Below, in pieces: positions 6,702-6,925 of a DNA stretch of 6,925 nt. Numbering within the stretch: position 1 is the stretch's first letter; each line of letters begins with the position of its first letter. Origin of the DNA: an uncultured Acetobacter sp. (GTDB lineage: Bacteria; Pseudomonadota; Alphaproteobacteria; Acetobacterales; Acetobacteraceae); the NCBI RefSeq assembly GCF_937875265.1, contig NZ_CALLXM010000141.1, positions 1-6,925 of the forward strand. Reading direction: 5' to 3'. The position numbers and the translations under genes were made by a program. Below the pieces are notes generated by a model. It was not told where the DNA came from. It saw nothing but the letters and a program-made list of their open reading frames with translations, and ran no database searches.

Positions 6702-6925
6702 ATGCCATTTTTTCCAAATTATATGTGTATTTTCGTAAATAATATGTATCAAGATCTCTGATTTTTATCTTAATTGTTCTTTGGGCGATTTTAAGTGTAG
6801 CATTTTATGGGCTTATTTTTTTAGGAATGTAGAGAGATTTCTGGAACCAGATAAGACTGTTTTCTTCAGTATTTTTCCATCGAATGTCCTCTACATCAGC
6901 AATAATAATACTATGCGTGGACGTA
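6702..6925. other. AT-rich tail with no assignable gene
   Basis: By hand count bases 6701-6925 are 69/225 G+C (about 31%), far below the operon. No intact gene, tRNA or clear terminator is seen. Two overlapping open frames run off the right edge: a plus-strand frame from 6739 (62 codons, no ATG before 6913, a TTG at 6781) and a minus-strand frame ending at 6805. They are antisense to each other, so at most one is likely to be real. Confidence 0.6.
6805..6924 (-). CDS. Possible C-terminal end of a convergent hypothetical protein (partial)
   Basis: On the minus strand, 39 codons are open from the right edge to a TAA (complement of 6805-6807). The residues look protein-like (for example ADVEDIRWKNTEENSLIW, then FQKSLYIPKKISP). 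If real, it would be an AT-rich gene converging on the operon. The length is too short to be significant on its own, and a plus-strand frame is open across the same bases. I do not recognise the family. Confidence 0.22.
   Translation of the reverse strand, partial: TSTHSIIIADVEDIRWKNTEENSLIWFQKSLYIPKKISP

Noticed and set aside
6687..6713. Terminator-like stem GCATT/AATGC followed by six T
   Set aside because: The stem is only 5 bp with a 9-nt loop, and two bases separate it from the T-run, so it is too weak to call as an intrinsic terminator.

Overview
This window looks like Gram-negative, probably alphaproteobacterial, chromosomal DNA. The coding part is moderately GC-rich, with typical rows counted by hand at about 57-63% G+C. 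An acetic-acid-bacterium-like host is my guess from general gene style and export signals, and nothing here proves it.

Bases 2-6430 hold a tightly packed plus-strand operon of four genes. In order they are: (1) the C-terminal half of a DadA-type FAD-dependent D-amino-acid dehydrogenase, cut by the left edge; (2) a Tat-exported penicillin-acylase-family Ntn hydrolase (652-3096); (3) a Sec-exported serine hydrolase of the class C beta-lactamase/S12 peptidase type (3093-4358); and (4) a Sec-exported S9 peptidase of the prolyl-oligopeptidase/DPP4 type, with a beta-propeller and an alpha/beta-hydrolase domain (4358-6430). The junctions are a 2-nt gap, a 4-nt ATGA overlap and a 1-nt TGATG overlap, so the genes are very probably co-transcribed and translationally coupled. 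No promoter for the operon lies inside the window.

Taken together, three exported amide/peptide hydrolases feed a D-amino-acid oxidising enzyme. The simplest reading (inference) is a scavenging or detoxification route: the acylase removes an N-acyl cap, the S12 enzyme and the S9 peptidase cut the peptide, and released D-residues are deaminated by the dehydrogenase. A role in maturing or inactivating a nonribosomal peptide or a beta-lactam-like compound is an alternative. The S12 gene is clearly lower in G+C (about 47%) than its neighbours.

Bases 6431-6925 hold no intact gene. First comes what looks like a decayed continuation of the operon: a good Shine-Dalgarno followed by a startless 67-codon open frame containing an 11-bp inverted repeat, then a second good Shine-Dalgarno and an ATG whose product starts like a Tat leader but stops after 12 residues. 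At about 6700 the base composition drops to about 31% G+C, and the remaining 225 bases carry only ambiguous open frames on both strands. This reads as an erosion or recombination boundary at the end of the operon.
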